Assembly: GCA_015709495.1 (NCBI GenBank)
Contig: CP054189.1
Location: 1,674,001-1,738,000, forward strand
Source of the DNA: Chthonomonadaceae bacterium
Lineage (GTDB): Bacteria; Armatimonadota; Fimbriimonadia; Fimbriimonadales; Fimbriimonadaceae
Direction of reading: 5' to 3'
Length of the DNA stretch: 64,000 bases
Part shown: positions 48,862 through 56,667 of the stretch, piece by piece
How positions within the stretch are numbered: the stretch's first letter is position 1
How the letters are laid out: every line of letters starts with the position of its first letter
Translations under genes and position numbers: made by a program
The notes under the pieces: generated by a model
Database searches by the model: none
What the model was told of the DNA's origin: nothing
The model's input: the letters and a program-made list of their open reading frames with translations, nothing else

Positions 48862-50781
48862 CTATTCAGATTCGGCCGGAGGGTTGGCGCCCACGCCGGC
48901 GAGCGCTTCGGATCCCATAATCACCTGAACGATCTTGTTCTGGTTGATGCGGTACTTCCGGGCGCGCGGCGCGATGTAGGAGCAGTCGATTCGCTCCGAG
49001 AGGTCGAACTCGGGCCCCGACGGAGCGTAGCGGGCCTTCGTCGTCAGCAACCATCCCTCGTCGTCGCGCTGCGGGCAGTCCATTTTGAAGTGGGCGCCCC
49101 GAGATTCGTTGCGGACCAAGGCGCCGCCCACGATCGCCTTCGCCATCTCGATCATGTGCCCCAGCGCCCGAGTGAACGGGGCCGATTGGTTGACCCAGTC
49201 CGAGTCGTCGAGCTGGGAGCACTGCTTGGCGCGAGCGGCCAGGTCGTCGAGTTCGACCGCTGCCGTTTCGAGGTCGCGCTGCATCCTCCAGATGCCGCAC
49301 TTGTTCCAAAGCACGTCGGCGAGTTCGGCATGGAGAGCATAGGGGTTCTCCGAGCCGTTCGAACGAAGCGCGAAGTCAAACTCCTCCTGCCTTCGCATCC
49401 GTGCGTCGTCGAGCGCCTTCGAATCCAAGGACTCCCACCCGTTTTCCAGGGACGACAGGTAAGCCTGGACGCCTTGCGAAGCGATCTCGCCCCCATAAAG
49501 GCACGAAAGAAGCGCGTTCGCGCCCAAACGGTTGGCGCCGTGATACTGATACTCGCACTCTCCGGCGGCAAAGAGCCCAGGGATGCTCGTCATCTGGTTG
49601 CGCGGAGATTGCAAGTCGATAGCTCCGTCGTGCCCGCGCTCATAGTCCACCCAGAGTCCTCCCATGGTGTAGTGTACGGCGGGGTAGATGCGCATCGGAG
49701 TATCGATCGGGTCCTCACGCATGAACTTCTCATAGATCTCCAAAACGCCTTCGAGCTTATCGTTGATGAGTTCGCGGGACATCCCGAGCTTCTTGTGGAG
49801 GTGCGTGATGTCGAGGTAGACCTGCTCCTTGGCCGCCACGCCCTTTCCCATCCTGCACACGCAGTAGATCGCAAAGCTCACGATGTCGCGGCTCAGTAGG
49901 TTGCCATAAACCGGGTCGAGTTCTTCGCAAAAGTACCACCTGTCCGACTCCGGTAGGGAAGCCGGGGGGCGCAAGTCGTTGGGGTCCTTCGGAGTCCAGA
50001 GGCGGCCCCCCTCGCCCCGAACCGACTCGCTGATCAGCCGGCATTTGTCCTCGCCAGGGATCGCGGTCGGGTGAATCTGCACCATCTCCGGGTTCCCGTA
50101 GACTGCGCCTTCTTGATAGCAGATGCTCACTGGCGAGCCCGTGTTGATGATCGAGTTGGTCGATCTCCCAAAGAGCAGCCCGTTGCCTCCGGTGCAAATC
50201 ACGACTGCGTCCGCAGGGAAGCTCTCGATCCGCATCGTGCGCAGGTCCTGAGCCACGATGCCGCTGCAAGAACCGTCCGCGCGCTTCACCAGCCCCAAAA
50301 AATCCCATCCCTCGAACTTATGAACCCGCCCATCGACCTCATGCCGGCGCACCTGCTCGTCGAGCGCGTAGAGCAGTTGTTGCCCCGTGGTCGCGCCCGC
50401 ATAGGCGGTGCGGTGCTTGAGGGTCCCGCCAAACCTGCGAAAGCTCAGGAGTCCCTCGGACGTGCGGTTGAACGGAACCCCCATCCTGTCGAGCAGGTAG
50501 ATGATCGCGGGAGCCCGCTCGCACATTCTCATCACCGGAGGTTGGTGGTTGAGAAAGTCGCCCCCTGTAATGGTGTCTTCAAAGTGCAGTTGGGGCGAAT
50601 CGCCCTCGCCGCGAAGGTTCACGGCCCCGTTGATCCCCCCTTGAGCGCAAACGCTGTGACTCCGCTTGACGGGGACCAGCGAGAAGAGTTGAACCTGAAC
50701 CCCGGCCTCAGCGAGCTTCATGGTGGCCATGAGGCCCGCCAAGCCTCCTCCGACGACGATCACTTTGCGTTCTGATGGCAT
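48862..50781 (-). CDS. sdhA: Succinate dehydrogenase/fumarate reductase flavoprotein subunit
   Basis: 639 residues. Oxidises succinate to fumarate in complex II, with FAD bound to a histidine. Motifs: VVGGGLAGLMATMKLAEAG (FAD ADP loop), KRSHSVCAQGGINGAVN with the flavin-linking His, ITGGDFLNHQPP, HPTAIPGEDKCRLISESVRGE, and MRIYPAVHYTMGGLWVDYER with the catalytic loop; IPGLFAAGECEYQYHGANRLGA near residue 420. The extended length and VPVKRSH segment resemble the Bacillus/epsilon-type (B-type) SdhA. sdhB and sdhC are not adjacent: the upstream side is gene-poor and the downstream side is lepA. Confidence 0.95.
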   Translation of the reverse strand: MPSERKVIVVGGGLAGLMATMKLAEAGVQVQLFSLVPVKRSHSVCAQGGINGAVNLRGEGDSPQLHFEDTITGGDFLNHQPPVMRMCERAPAIIYLLDRMGVPFNRTSEGLLSFRRFGGTLKHRTAYAGATTGQQLLYALDEQVRRHEVDGRVHKFEGWDFLGLVKRADGSCSGIVAQDLRTMRIESFPADAVVICTGGNGLLFGRSTNSIINTGSPVSICYQEGAVYGNPEMVQIHPTAIPGEDKCRLISESVRGEGGRLWTPKDPNDLRPPASLPESDRWYFCEELDPVYGNLLSRDIVSFAIYCVCRMGKGVAAKEQVYLDITHLHKKLGMSRELINDKLEGVLEIYEKFMREDPIDTPMRIYPAVHYTMGGLWVDYERGHDGAIDLQSPRNQMTSIPGLFAAGECEYQYHGANRLGANALLSCLYGGEIASQGVQAYLSSLENGWESLDSKALDDARMRRQEEFDFALRSNGSENPYALHAELADVLWNKCGIWRMQRDLETAAVELDDLAARAKQCSQLDDSDWVNQSAPFTRALGHMIEMAKAIVGGALVRNESRGAHFKMDCPQRDDEGWLLTTKARYAPSGPEFDLSERIDCSYIAPRARKYRINQNKIVQVIMGSEALAGVGANPPAESE

Positions 50782-50915
50782 ACGAAAACTCGTGGGGACG
50801 AATCAACCGAGCACGACGGTTCGATTCGGTCCAAGAGCATCATACCGAAAGGCTGGCGAGCGGCGGTGTGGCCTACGGGTGACTGCCAGAGTGAGGCGTT
50901 TGGGCCTGACGGCCG

Positions 50916-50921
50916 TAGAAT
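50916..50921 (+). promoter_or_regulatory. -10 box TAGAAT, 6 nt before the hicB remnant
   Basis: TAGAAT, preceded by GGCCG and followed by AGGAAC then GTG at 50928. Same geometry as functional leaderless candidates in the window, so the promoter seems intact even though the gene is broken. Confidence 0.45.
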
Positions 50922-50927
50922 AGGAAC

Positions 50928-51083
50928 GTGGACAGCGAACTTACCATCGTGTTTGAACCTGCGGAGGAAGGCGGATTCACCGCTTTTATTCCGGAGGTGC
51001 CGCTCGAACTCACTCCGTTTCATCGTCCTCCGCCGCAATGGCCCTCATCCATGAGTCCCGGAGGCCGAGCCCATCCCGTTTGA
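50928..51083 (+). pseudogene. HicB-like antitoxin remnant
   Basis: A 51-codon frame starting with GTG. Its first 25 residues (VDSELTIVFEPAEEGGFTAF and IPEVP) match the start of HicB/UPF0150 antitoxins (TIVFEPAEEGGF..IPEVPG). After IPEVP the frame loses all similarity and becomes Pro/His-rich (LTPFHRPPPQWPSSMSPG) before stopping. No hicA toxin is next to it. It is probably the 5' scrap of a HicAB system, broken by deletion or recombination. The remainder of 50782-51300 holds no other gene I can support. Confidence 0.5.
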
Positions 51084-51307
51084 TTCTCGCCATTCGAGCA
51101 ATTCTAACCCCGACGATGAGGATTCCTGCCCTGACGGGAGCTTCCGCAAGGGTGACGGGAACAATTGGGACAGCGGCCGAAGCGCCTTTCGGGGAGGGTG
51201 GTAGGGTCTTCTGGCTCGCGGCAGGCCCAACGGGCCGAGAGGTTAGAGCGAAGGGCGCAGCCCTGGAATGGGAAGGCGCCCAACCTCCCTAGCCCTGAAG
51301 GGGCGGA

Positions 51308-51442
51308 ACGACTCAGCCCCCTTTCTGGACGACTCAGCCCCCTTTCTGGACGACTCAGCCCCCTTTCTGGACGACTCAGCCCCCTTTCTGAACGACTCAG
51401 CCCCCTTTCTGGACGACTCAGCCCCCTTTCTGGACGACTCAG
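51308..51442. repeat. 21-bp tandem repeat, 6.4 copies
   Basis: Six full 21-bp units start at 51308, 51329, 51350, 51371, 51392 and 51413, plus a 9-bp partial unit. Each begins ACGACTCAG, continues with five C, then TTTCTGG. Only one substitution is seen (G to A at 51391, end of unit 4). Since 21 is a multiple of three, all three plus frames stay open: one reads DDSAPFL repeats, another LSPLSGR. Near-identity shows recent expansion. No spacers, so it is not CRISPR. It lies 84 bp upstream of the 51527 gene. Confidence 0.95.
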
Positions 51443-51526
51443 AAGCCGCTGCAGGGCCGGAGCGAAGTGGGGCGAATCTCCTTGCCCATTGGTAGCGTCC
51501 TCTACAGCAAGGAGGGAAACACCCTT

Positions 51527-52213
51527 ATGGCTGACTGGTATCCGAAGAGCATCCCTGCTCTCATCCCCTGGCACGCGAATTTCTCGACGCAAGCCTCCGC
51601 TACGGGCACGAGCCATGGTCTAACGACGTCTCAGGTCCAACAGATCGGCAGTGACAACGCGGTGGTCGCCTCGTGTATCCCGTACGTCGAGGGCGTCGAG
51701 GCGTTTGCGCAGGCGGTTACGGAGTGGCGCAATCTGCTCCTTTCCGGGCCGAACGGGACCGCATTGCCGCCTGTTCCCACGGTGCCCACGACCTTTGTGT
51801 ACCCTCCTGGGCCTCCCCCTGCTTTGCCGAGCATCGAGTTTCGGACTCGGCGGTATGCTGCGCTGATCAGGTCTTCGGTGGGCTACACGGCCGAGATCGG
51901 TGAGCAATATGGGATCATCGCTCCGGCGGAGGGCTTGCCGAGCACGCCTTCTCTTCAGGCTTTTGCGCTTTCCGGCTCGCAGGTGCGGCTGGCGATCGCG
52001 AAAGGCGGCTACGAAGTGCTTGCGGTCGACAGCCGGCGGGGCGGGGGTAGCTGGGAGCCGATTGGGGTTTCGATGACAGCGGAGTACATCGACGCTCGCG
52101 CTCCGCTGGTTGCGGGGCAGCCCGAGGTCCGGGAATATCGCTGCCAGGGGATGTCGAACAACGCTCGCGTCGGGGATTTGAGCCCGGTAGTGAGCGCCGT
52201 GACGACGCCGTAG
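51527..52213 (+). CDS. Uncharacterised protein with a C-terminal strand-rich domain
   Basis: 228 residues from the ATG at 51527 with AAGGAGG at 51509-51515, 11 nt upstream; the longer frame from 51467 is less likely. N-terminal part: [20 protein letters not shown], then a helical stretch ending near residue 80; this opening resembles a widespread group of unnamed proteins starting with M-D-x-x-P-K that I recall in soil and freshwater genomes. A Pro-rich linker ([20 protein letters not shown]) separates it from a beta-rich C-terminus ([20 protein letters not shown], then [20 protein letters not shown]) that looks like a fibronectin III-type module. No signal peptide. Function unknown. Confidence 0.75.
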   Translation: MADWYPKSIPALIPWHANFSTQASATGTSHGLTTSQVQQIGSDNAVVASCIPYVEGVEAFAQAVTEWRNLLLSGPNGTALPPVPTVPTTFVYPPGPPPALPSIEFRTRRYAALIRSSVGYTAEIGEQYGIIAPAEGLPSTPSLQAFALSGSQVRLAIAKGGYEVLAVDSRRGGGSWEPIGVSMTAEYIDARAPLVAGQPEVREYRCQGMSNNARVGDLSPVVSAVTTP

Positions 52214-52257
52214 GTTTCGGTTGGGAAGGGGAAGGTTTTTGCTTCCCTTCCCGATCC

Positions 52258-53058
52258 CTATCGGTCGCGCTTGAGGTAGGCGTAGGCGTTGTGCGCGTGG
52301 ATGGACTCGTGGTTTTCGACTTCGACCTCGTAGCTGACGATCCTGGGGTCGGAGTCCATCCGAATCGCGATCTCTCTGACCATGTCCTCGACGAACCTGG
52401 GGTTGTCGTAGGCGCGTTCGGTGACCCACTTCTCATCGGGGCGCTTGAGGATGGGATACAGGTCGCAGGAGGCGGCGTCCTCGATCAACTCGATCTGCTC
52501 TTCGAGCCACATATGGTCCTTCGAGCGGCACCTGAGGGTCACGTACCCGCGTTGGTTGTGGGCGCCCCGCGCGCTGATTTCTTTGCTGCAAGGGCAGAGG
52601 GTGGTCACGGGGACGATCACGAGCATTTCGAGGTCGAAGTCCCCGTTTGATTCCGCTGAGAAGCCACAGGTGTACACCATCGATCCGACCTTGCCCGTCA
52701 CCGGCGCCGCCTTGGCCATGAAGAACGGAAAGGTGACGTCGAGGTGGGCTCGTTCGGCGTGGAGGCGAGAGCGAAGTCCTTCGAGAATCTTGGGGATGCT
52801 CTGTACGCTGACTTCCTTTCGGTTGTCGTTGAGGACTTCAAGGAAGCGGCTCATGTGGGTGCCCCTGAACTCATGGGGCAGATCGACGGTGAGGGTGAAG
52901 TTGCCGATGGTGTGCTGCACTTCGTTGGCGCGGTCGAGGACTTGGATCGGGTACTGAATGCCCCTGACGCCGACCTTGTCGATGTCGATTTTGCGCTCGT
53001 CTTTCGAGCTCTGGATGTCGGCGAGGGTTTCGCGGTTGGGGGGCGTTGGGTCCTTCAT
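52258..53058 (-). CDS. folE2: GTP cyclohydrolase FolE2 (type IB)
   Basis: 266 residues. Converts GTP to dihydroneopterin triphosphate for folate; FolE2 is the metal-flexible alternative to zinc FolE. Features: VPVTTLCPCSKEIS with the catalytic/metal Cys, GAHNQRGYVTLRCR, HMWLEEQIELIEDAASCDLY, NPRFVEDMVREIAIRM and the C-terminal ENHESIHAHNAYAY with the conserved Glu-His. The N-terminal VGVRGIQYPIQVLDRANEVQ is also typical. It stands alone just after glcF on the same strand, 58 bp away. Confidence 0.96.
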   Translation of the reverse strand: MKDPTPPNRETLADIQSSKDERKIDIDKVGVRGIQYPIQVLDRANEVQHTIGNFTLTVDLPHEFRGTHMSRFLEVLNDNRKEVSVQSIPKILEGLRSRLHAERAHLDVTFPFFMAKAAPVTGKVGSMVYTCGFSAESNGDFDLEMLVIVPVTTLCPCSKEISARGAHNQRGYVTLRCRSKDHMWLEEQIELIEDAASCDLYPILKRPDEKWVTERAYDNPRFVEDMVREIAIRMDSDPRIVSYEVEVENHESIHAHNAYAYLKRDR

Positions 53059-53116
53059 CGGTTCACCGCAGTATCCTACGCTTCCAGTCTGGAAAAGTTG
53101 ACACTTGGTTCGGGGG

Positions 53117-54313
53117 TCACGCGCCGAGCCCCGAAAGTCCTGAGAACGAGGCTTCGAGAGCCTCGGCGAGGTGCAGCACGCGGACGTGGCCCCCCTGCTC
53201 GCGGGTCACCTGGTCGATCCAAGCGTGGCACCCTGGGTTGGCGAGCACCACCCACCGAGCCCCCGTCCGTTCGACGTTCTGCCACTTTCGTTCGAGCAGT
53301 TCACGGGCAGTCGAAGGCTCGGTTAGATTGTAAATCCCCGCGCTTCCGCAACACATATCCGCTTCGGCAAGTTCGACGTACTTCACCTTGGGGATCGCCG
53401 ACAGAAGGTCGCGCGGCTGGCTCCGAATCCGCTGTCCGTGAGCGAGGTGGCAGGCGTCGTGGTAGGTGATCCCTTCTTCGAACCCCGGCGATCCGGCCAA
53501 CGCCGCAGCCAAACCCTCTCTCGCAAGGAACTCAGAGAGATCGACGACCCTCTTCGCATCGGAAAACGCGGCTTCATGGTCCTTGAGGAAGTTGCCGCAG
53601 CCTGCGGAGTTGACGACGATCGGCAGGTCGTCGGGCATCGCAGAGAAGGTCTGGGCCAGGCACGACTGGGCTTCGTCGAGGAATCCCTGGTGGCCATAAA
53701 GCGATCCGCAGCATCCCGCTTCGGATTCCCGAACCCGGTACCCCAGCCTGCGAAGGAGGCGGCGAGTGGCCTCATGAACCCGCGAAAACATCACCCTCAT
53801 CGCGCAGCCTTCCAGCAGGTAGACTTCCGCTCTAACAGGCGGGAGCATCTCCTCCGAAAGAGCCGGCCACGTCGCCGGAACTTGGGCCCGAGGCTTTTCG
53901 GCTTCGGGCTTTTCCTTAGAAATCCCCCGCATGGCGAACCCGGGCACCTTCTTCCCCGGCCAGAGCTTCGCGAGCGCTACCTGCCTTCGGAGCCGCGGAG
54001 GGGACGTGAGCCCATCGAGGAACCTCCTAACGGGTTCTTGCGGACTCACCATTGCGCGGGCTTGTTCGATGATGCTGCGGTACTCGACGCCGCTTGGGCA
54101 CGCCGTCTCGCAGGCCAAGCATCCCAGGCAGTGGTCGATAGGTTCTCGGATCGACTCGGGATCTCTAAGCACGCCCTCGTTGAGGCTGCGAACCAGATAG
54201 ATCCTGCCTCGCGGCGATTCCGTTTCTTCGCCGGTCAGGATGAACGTGGGGCAGCTTTCGAGGCAAAAGCCGCATCGGATGCAACGGGCGGTCAGGTCGG
54301 AGAGGTCCTTCAC
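53117..54313 (-). CDS. glcF: Glycolate oxidase iron-sulfur subunit GlcF
   Basis: 398 residues. Two [4Fe-4S] ferredoxin motifs at the N-terminus, CIRCGFCLESCPTF and CLGCLACETACPSGV, and two CCG domains later (ESEAGCCGSLYGHQG; ADMCCGSAGIYNLT). GlcF carries electrons from the flavin subunits GlcD/GlcE to the quinone pool at the inner membrane when glycolate is oxidised to glyoxylate. Its ATG overlaps the glcE stop (ATGA). The last gene of the glcDEF set. Confidence 0.94.
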   Translation of the reverse strand: MKDLSDLTARCIRCGFCLESCPTFILTGEETESPRGRIYLVRSLNEGVLRDPESIREPIDHCLGCLACETACPSGVEYRSIIEQARAMVSPQEPVRRFLDGLTSPPRLRRQVALAKLWPGKKVPGFAMRGISKEKPEAEKPRAQVPATWPALSEEMLPPVRAEVYLLEGCAMRVMFSRVHEATRRLLRRLGYRVRESEAGCCGSLYGHQGFLDEAQSCLAQTFSAMPDDLPIVVNSAGCGNFLKDHEAAFSDAKRVVDLSEFLAREGLAAALAGSPGFEEGITYHDACHLAHGQRIRSQPRDLLSAIPKVKYVELAEADMCCGSAGIYNLTEPSTARELLERKWQNVERTGARWVVLANPGCHAWIDQVTREQGGHVRVLHLAEALEASFSGLSGLGA

Positions 54314-55155
54314 TTCGCCTCCACAGGTTCTGGATTGAACTTACCCAATGGGTCGAGCGCGAGACGCGTTCGGCGGGCGAGTTCGGAGGCGTTTCCGGAA
54401 TGCGCTTCGTTGAACCCCTCGCCCGAGGGCCCGATCCGCCACCCCCGGCCGGGCTCGATTCGGACCTCTTTCTGAGGGTCTGTCCAGAGGGTGCAACTCG
54501 CCGGGTCATAAGCGTAGAGCGCATCTCCGACTTCACTCTTGAGCCGTTCGAAGGCGTCGGGCAGGCACCTTACGATCCGGACCGCCGAACCGGAAGGGTC
54601 GCGTAGCTGCTCGAACTCCGTGGGCGGGAGCGCTCGCAAGGGGTACAGCCTGAGGATCACCGACGCTACGATCCCCAACGTGCCCCTTGCGCCGATGACG
54701 AGTTTCTGGACGTCGTACCCGGCCACGTTCTTGACCGCCTTGCTCCCGCACCGAGCGACTGCGCCGTCCGACCGAACCAAACTGAGACCCAACACCCAAT
54801 CCCTGGCCGATCCGCACTGCGCTTCGAGACCATGAGGCAGCGGCAGGCTGGCGAGCCCGCCTACAGTTCCAGGAAACCCCGCTCCCAACGGGCCGACCGA
54901 CTCGGCGCTAGGCAAGGGAAGGCATGTGCCGACCTCGGCCAACTCGTCCTGCAACTCGCTGAGAAGCGTCCCTGCCCCAACTTCGACGACCTGGTCCTCC
55001 GGTTCGAGGCTGAGGATGCCGCGCAGGCCGGTCAGGTAGACCGCCGTTCCGGACCGCTCCTCGCAGAACTGCCGCTTGCTGCTCGAACCCCGAATCACAA
55101 CGCGCTCGTTCTCACGGACCACCTCCATGAGTTCTGCAAGGCTGCTCGGCGTCAC
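54310..55155 (-). CDS. glcE: Glycolate oxidase FAD-binding subunit GlcE
   Basis: About 281 residues from the GTG at 55155, chosen because it makes a GTGA overlap with the glcD stop, as elsewhere in this window; in-frame ATGs at 55173, 55194 and 55221 would overlap glcD by 22-70 bp. PCMH-type FAD domain: TPSSLAELMEVVRENERVVI, GSSSKRQF, VEVGAGTLLSELQDELAEVG, LGAGFPGTVGGLASLPLPHG and GSKAVKNVAGYDVQKLVIGA. The C-terminus GKFNPEPVEAK aligns with the family end. It pairs with GlcD in the same complex. Confidence 0.9.
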   Translation of the reverse strand: MTPSSLAELMEVVRENERVVIRGSSSKRQFCEERSGTAVYLTGLRGILSLEPEDQVVEVGAGTLLSELQDELAEVGTCLPLPSAESVGPLGAGFPGTVGGLASLPLPHGLEAQCGSARDWVLGLSLVRSDGAVARCGSKAVKNVAGYDVQKLVIGARGTLGIVASVILRLYPLRALPPTEFEQLRDPSGSAVRIVRCLPDAFERLKSEVGDALYAYDPASCTLWTDPQKEVRIEPGRGWRIGPSGEGFNEAHSGNASELARRTRLALDPLGKFNPEPVEAK

Positions 55156-56594
55156 CACGCCGCGCCCCGCCATCGCTTGCGGTGCTCGGTGCATCCCCGC
55201 TGGTTGGGAAGAATCTTGCACGGGTTACAACTCGTCCCGCCGTTGAAAACGGCCTTGGCGTCGGCCTGAAGACGGAGGCTCGGTTCATCGAACATTTCAG
55301 CGAATAGATCAACTTTCTCGACGCCGACGCCGTGCTCTCCGCTTATGCTTCCGCCGAGTTCGATGCAGCGTCGAATGATCTTCTCCCCCGCTCGGATCGC
55401 CCGGTCGACTTGGCCCGGGTCGCGATCGTCGAAGTAGAAGCAGGGATGCAAATTGCCATCGCCCGCATGAAAGAGGTTGGCGACGCCGATTTCGTGCTCC
55501 TTCGCGACCTCGTACACGAAGTCGAGCATGTCTGGGAGCTTCGATCTCGGAATCACGCCGTCGTGGGTCACGATGCTTGGGGCGAGTCGGCCCATCGCGC
55601 CGATTCCCTTTTTGCGAGCGGTCCAGAGGCTTTGACGCTCGGCTTCATCTCGGGCGATGCGGAGTTCGAGCGCGGAGTTTTGTTCGCAAATCGTTCGCAC
55701 CACCCTAAACTCCTGCTCCACGCGCTGCCGTGGCCCATCGCATTCGATCAGAAGCAGGGCGCGTGAGCCTTCGGGGTAGGTAAGCCCGAACGCCGCGTTG
55801 AGAGCGTGGAGTATCCCGTGATCCATCATCTCCAATGCAGCCGGGATCACGCCCGCCGCAATGAGGTCGGCGACGGTCTTCGTGGCGGCTCGAAGGTCGT
55901 CGAAGGCGGCGAGGGCGGTTTGCACGAAAGGAGGGAGCGGCGTCAGCTTCACCCAAGCCTCAGTGACGATCCCGAGTGTCCCCTCCGAACCGACGATCAA
56001 CCCCACCCAGTCGTACCCCGGCGCGCCTGGCGCGAGGTTGCCGAGTTCGAGCCTCTCGCCCGCAGGGTCGATGAGCGTCAGAGCGAGGACGTGCTGCGAG
56101 GTCACGCCGTACTTGAGCGTATGCGGCCCCCCCGAGTTCTCAGCGATGTTTCCTCCCAGCGTCGCGACGGTTTGACTCGACGGGTCGGGCGCGAAGTGCA
56201 GGCCGTGCTTGGCGACCGCATCGGAGATTCGCTTGTTCACCGCGCCCGCTTGCGCATGAAGTCTGCGATTGCCGACATCGACCTCCAGAATCGCCGTCAT
56301 TTTCTTCGTGGAAATTACGACGCCGCCCTGGGCCGGCAGCGCTCCGCCACTGAGGCCGGTGCCTGCTCCTCTGGGCGTAAACGGAACCTCGCTGCGAAGG
56401 CAATACTGAACCACCTTTTGCACATCGTCCGTCGTGCGGGGAAGCACCACGCAGGCGGGCGGCGAGCGGTCGATCGTGTAGGCGTCGCAGTCATATGCCC
56501 TTCGAGCGGCCTGACCCGAAAGCACCTGGCTTGAGGGCAGAATCTTGCCTAAATCCCGCGCAAGCGCGTCCGAGCCAGTGCGATCAGAGCCCAC
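55152..56594 (-). CDS. glcD: Glycolate oxidase catalytic FAD subunit GlcD
   Basis: 480 residues, GTG start at 56594, with TAGAAT (56604-56609, minus strand) 9 nt upstream. FAD-binding PCMH domain followed by the FAD-oxidase C domain: VPFTPRGAGTGLSGGALPAQ, PDPSSQTVATLGGNIAENSG, VGLIVGSEGTLGIVTEAWVK; then LFHAGDGNLHPCFYFD and SGEHGVGVEKVDLF with the catalytic His/Glu. It oxidises glycolate (or D-lactate) to glyoxylate. One oddity: the usual C-terminal NPGNLLNPGK is replaced by FNGGTSCNPCK, adding two Cys. Confidence 0.95.
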   Translation of the reverse strand: MGSDRTGSDALARDLGKILPSSQVLSGQAARRAYDCDAYTIDRSPPACVVLPRTTDDVQKVVQYCLRSEVPFTPRGAGTGLSGGALPAQGGVVISTKKMTAILEVDVGNRRLHAQAGAVNKRISDAVAKHGLHFAPDPSSQTVATLGGNIAENSGGPHTLKYGVTSQHVLALTLIDPAGERLELGNLAPGAPGYDWVGLIVGSEGTLGIVTEAWVKLTPLPPFVQTALAAFDDLRAATKTVADLIAAGVIPAALEMMDHGILHALNAAFGLTYPEGSRALLLIECDGPRQRVEQEFRVVRTICEQNSALELRIARDEAERQSLWTARKKGIGAMGRLAPSIVTHDGVIPRSKLPDMLDFVYEVAKEHEIGVANLFHAGDGNLHPCFYFDDRDPGQVDRAIRAGEKIIRRCIELGGSISGEHGVGVEKVDLFAEMFDEPSLRLQADAKAVFNGGTSCNPCKILPNQRGCTEHRKRWRGAAW

Positions 56595-56667
56595 TTCAGC
56601 TTCATTCTATTCCAGGTGAGTTGCCGGCGGCTCGCCCTGGGCCGCGAACTCGTGGACTTGAGAGGGT

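Noticed and set aside
51308-51442. Possible CRISPR array
   Set aside because: The units are contiguous with no spacers, and there are no cas genes.
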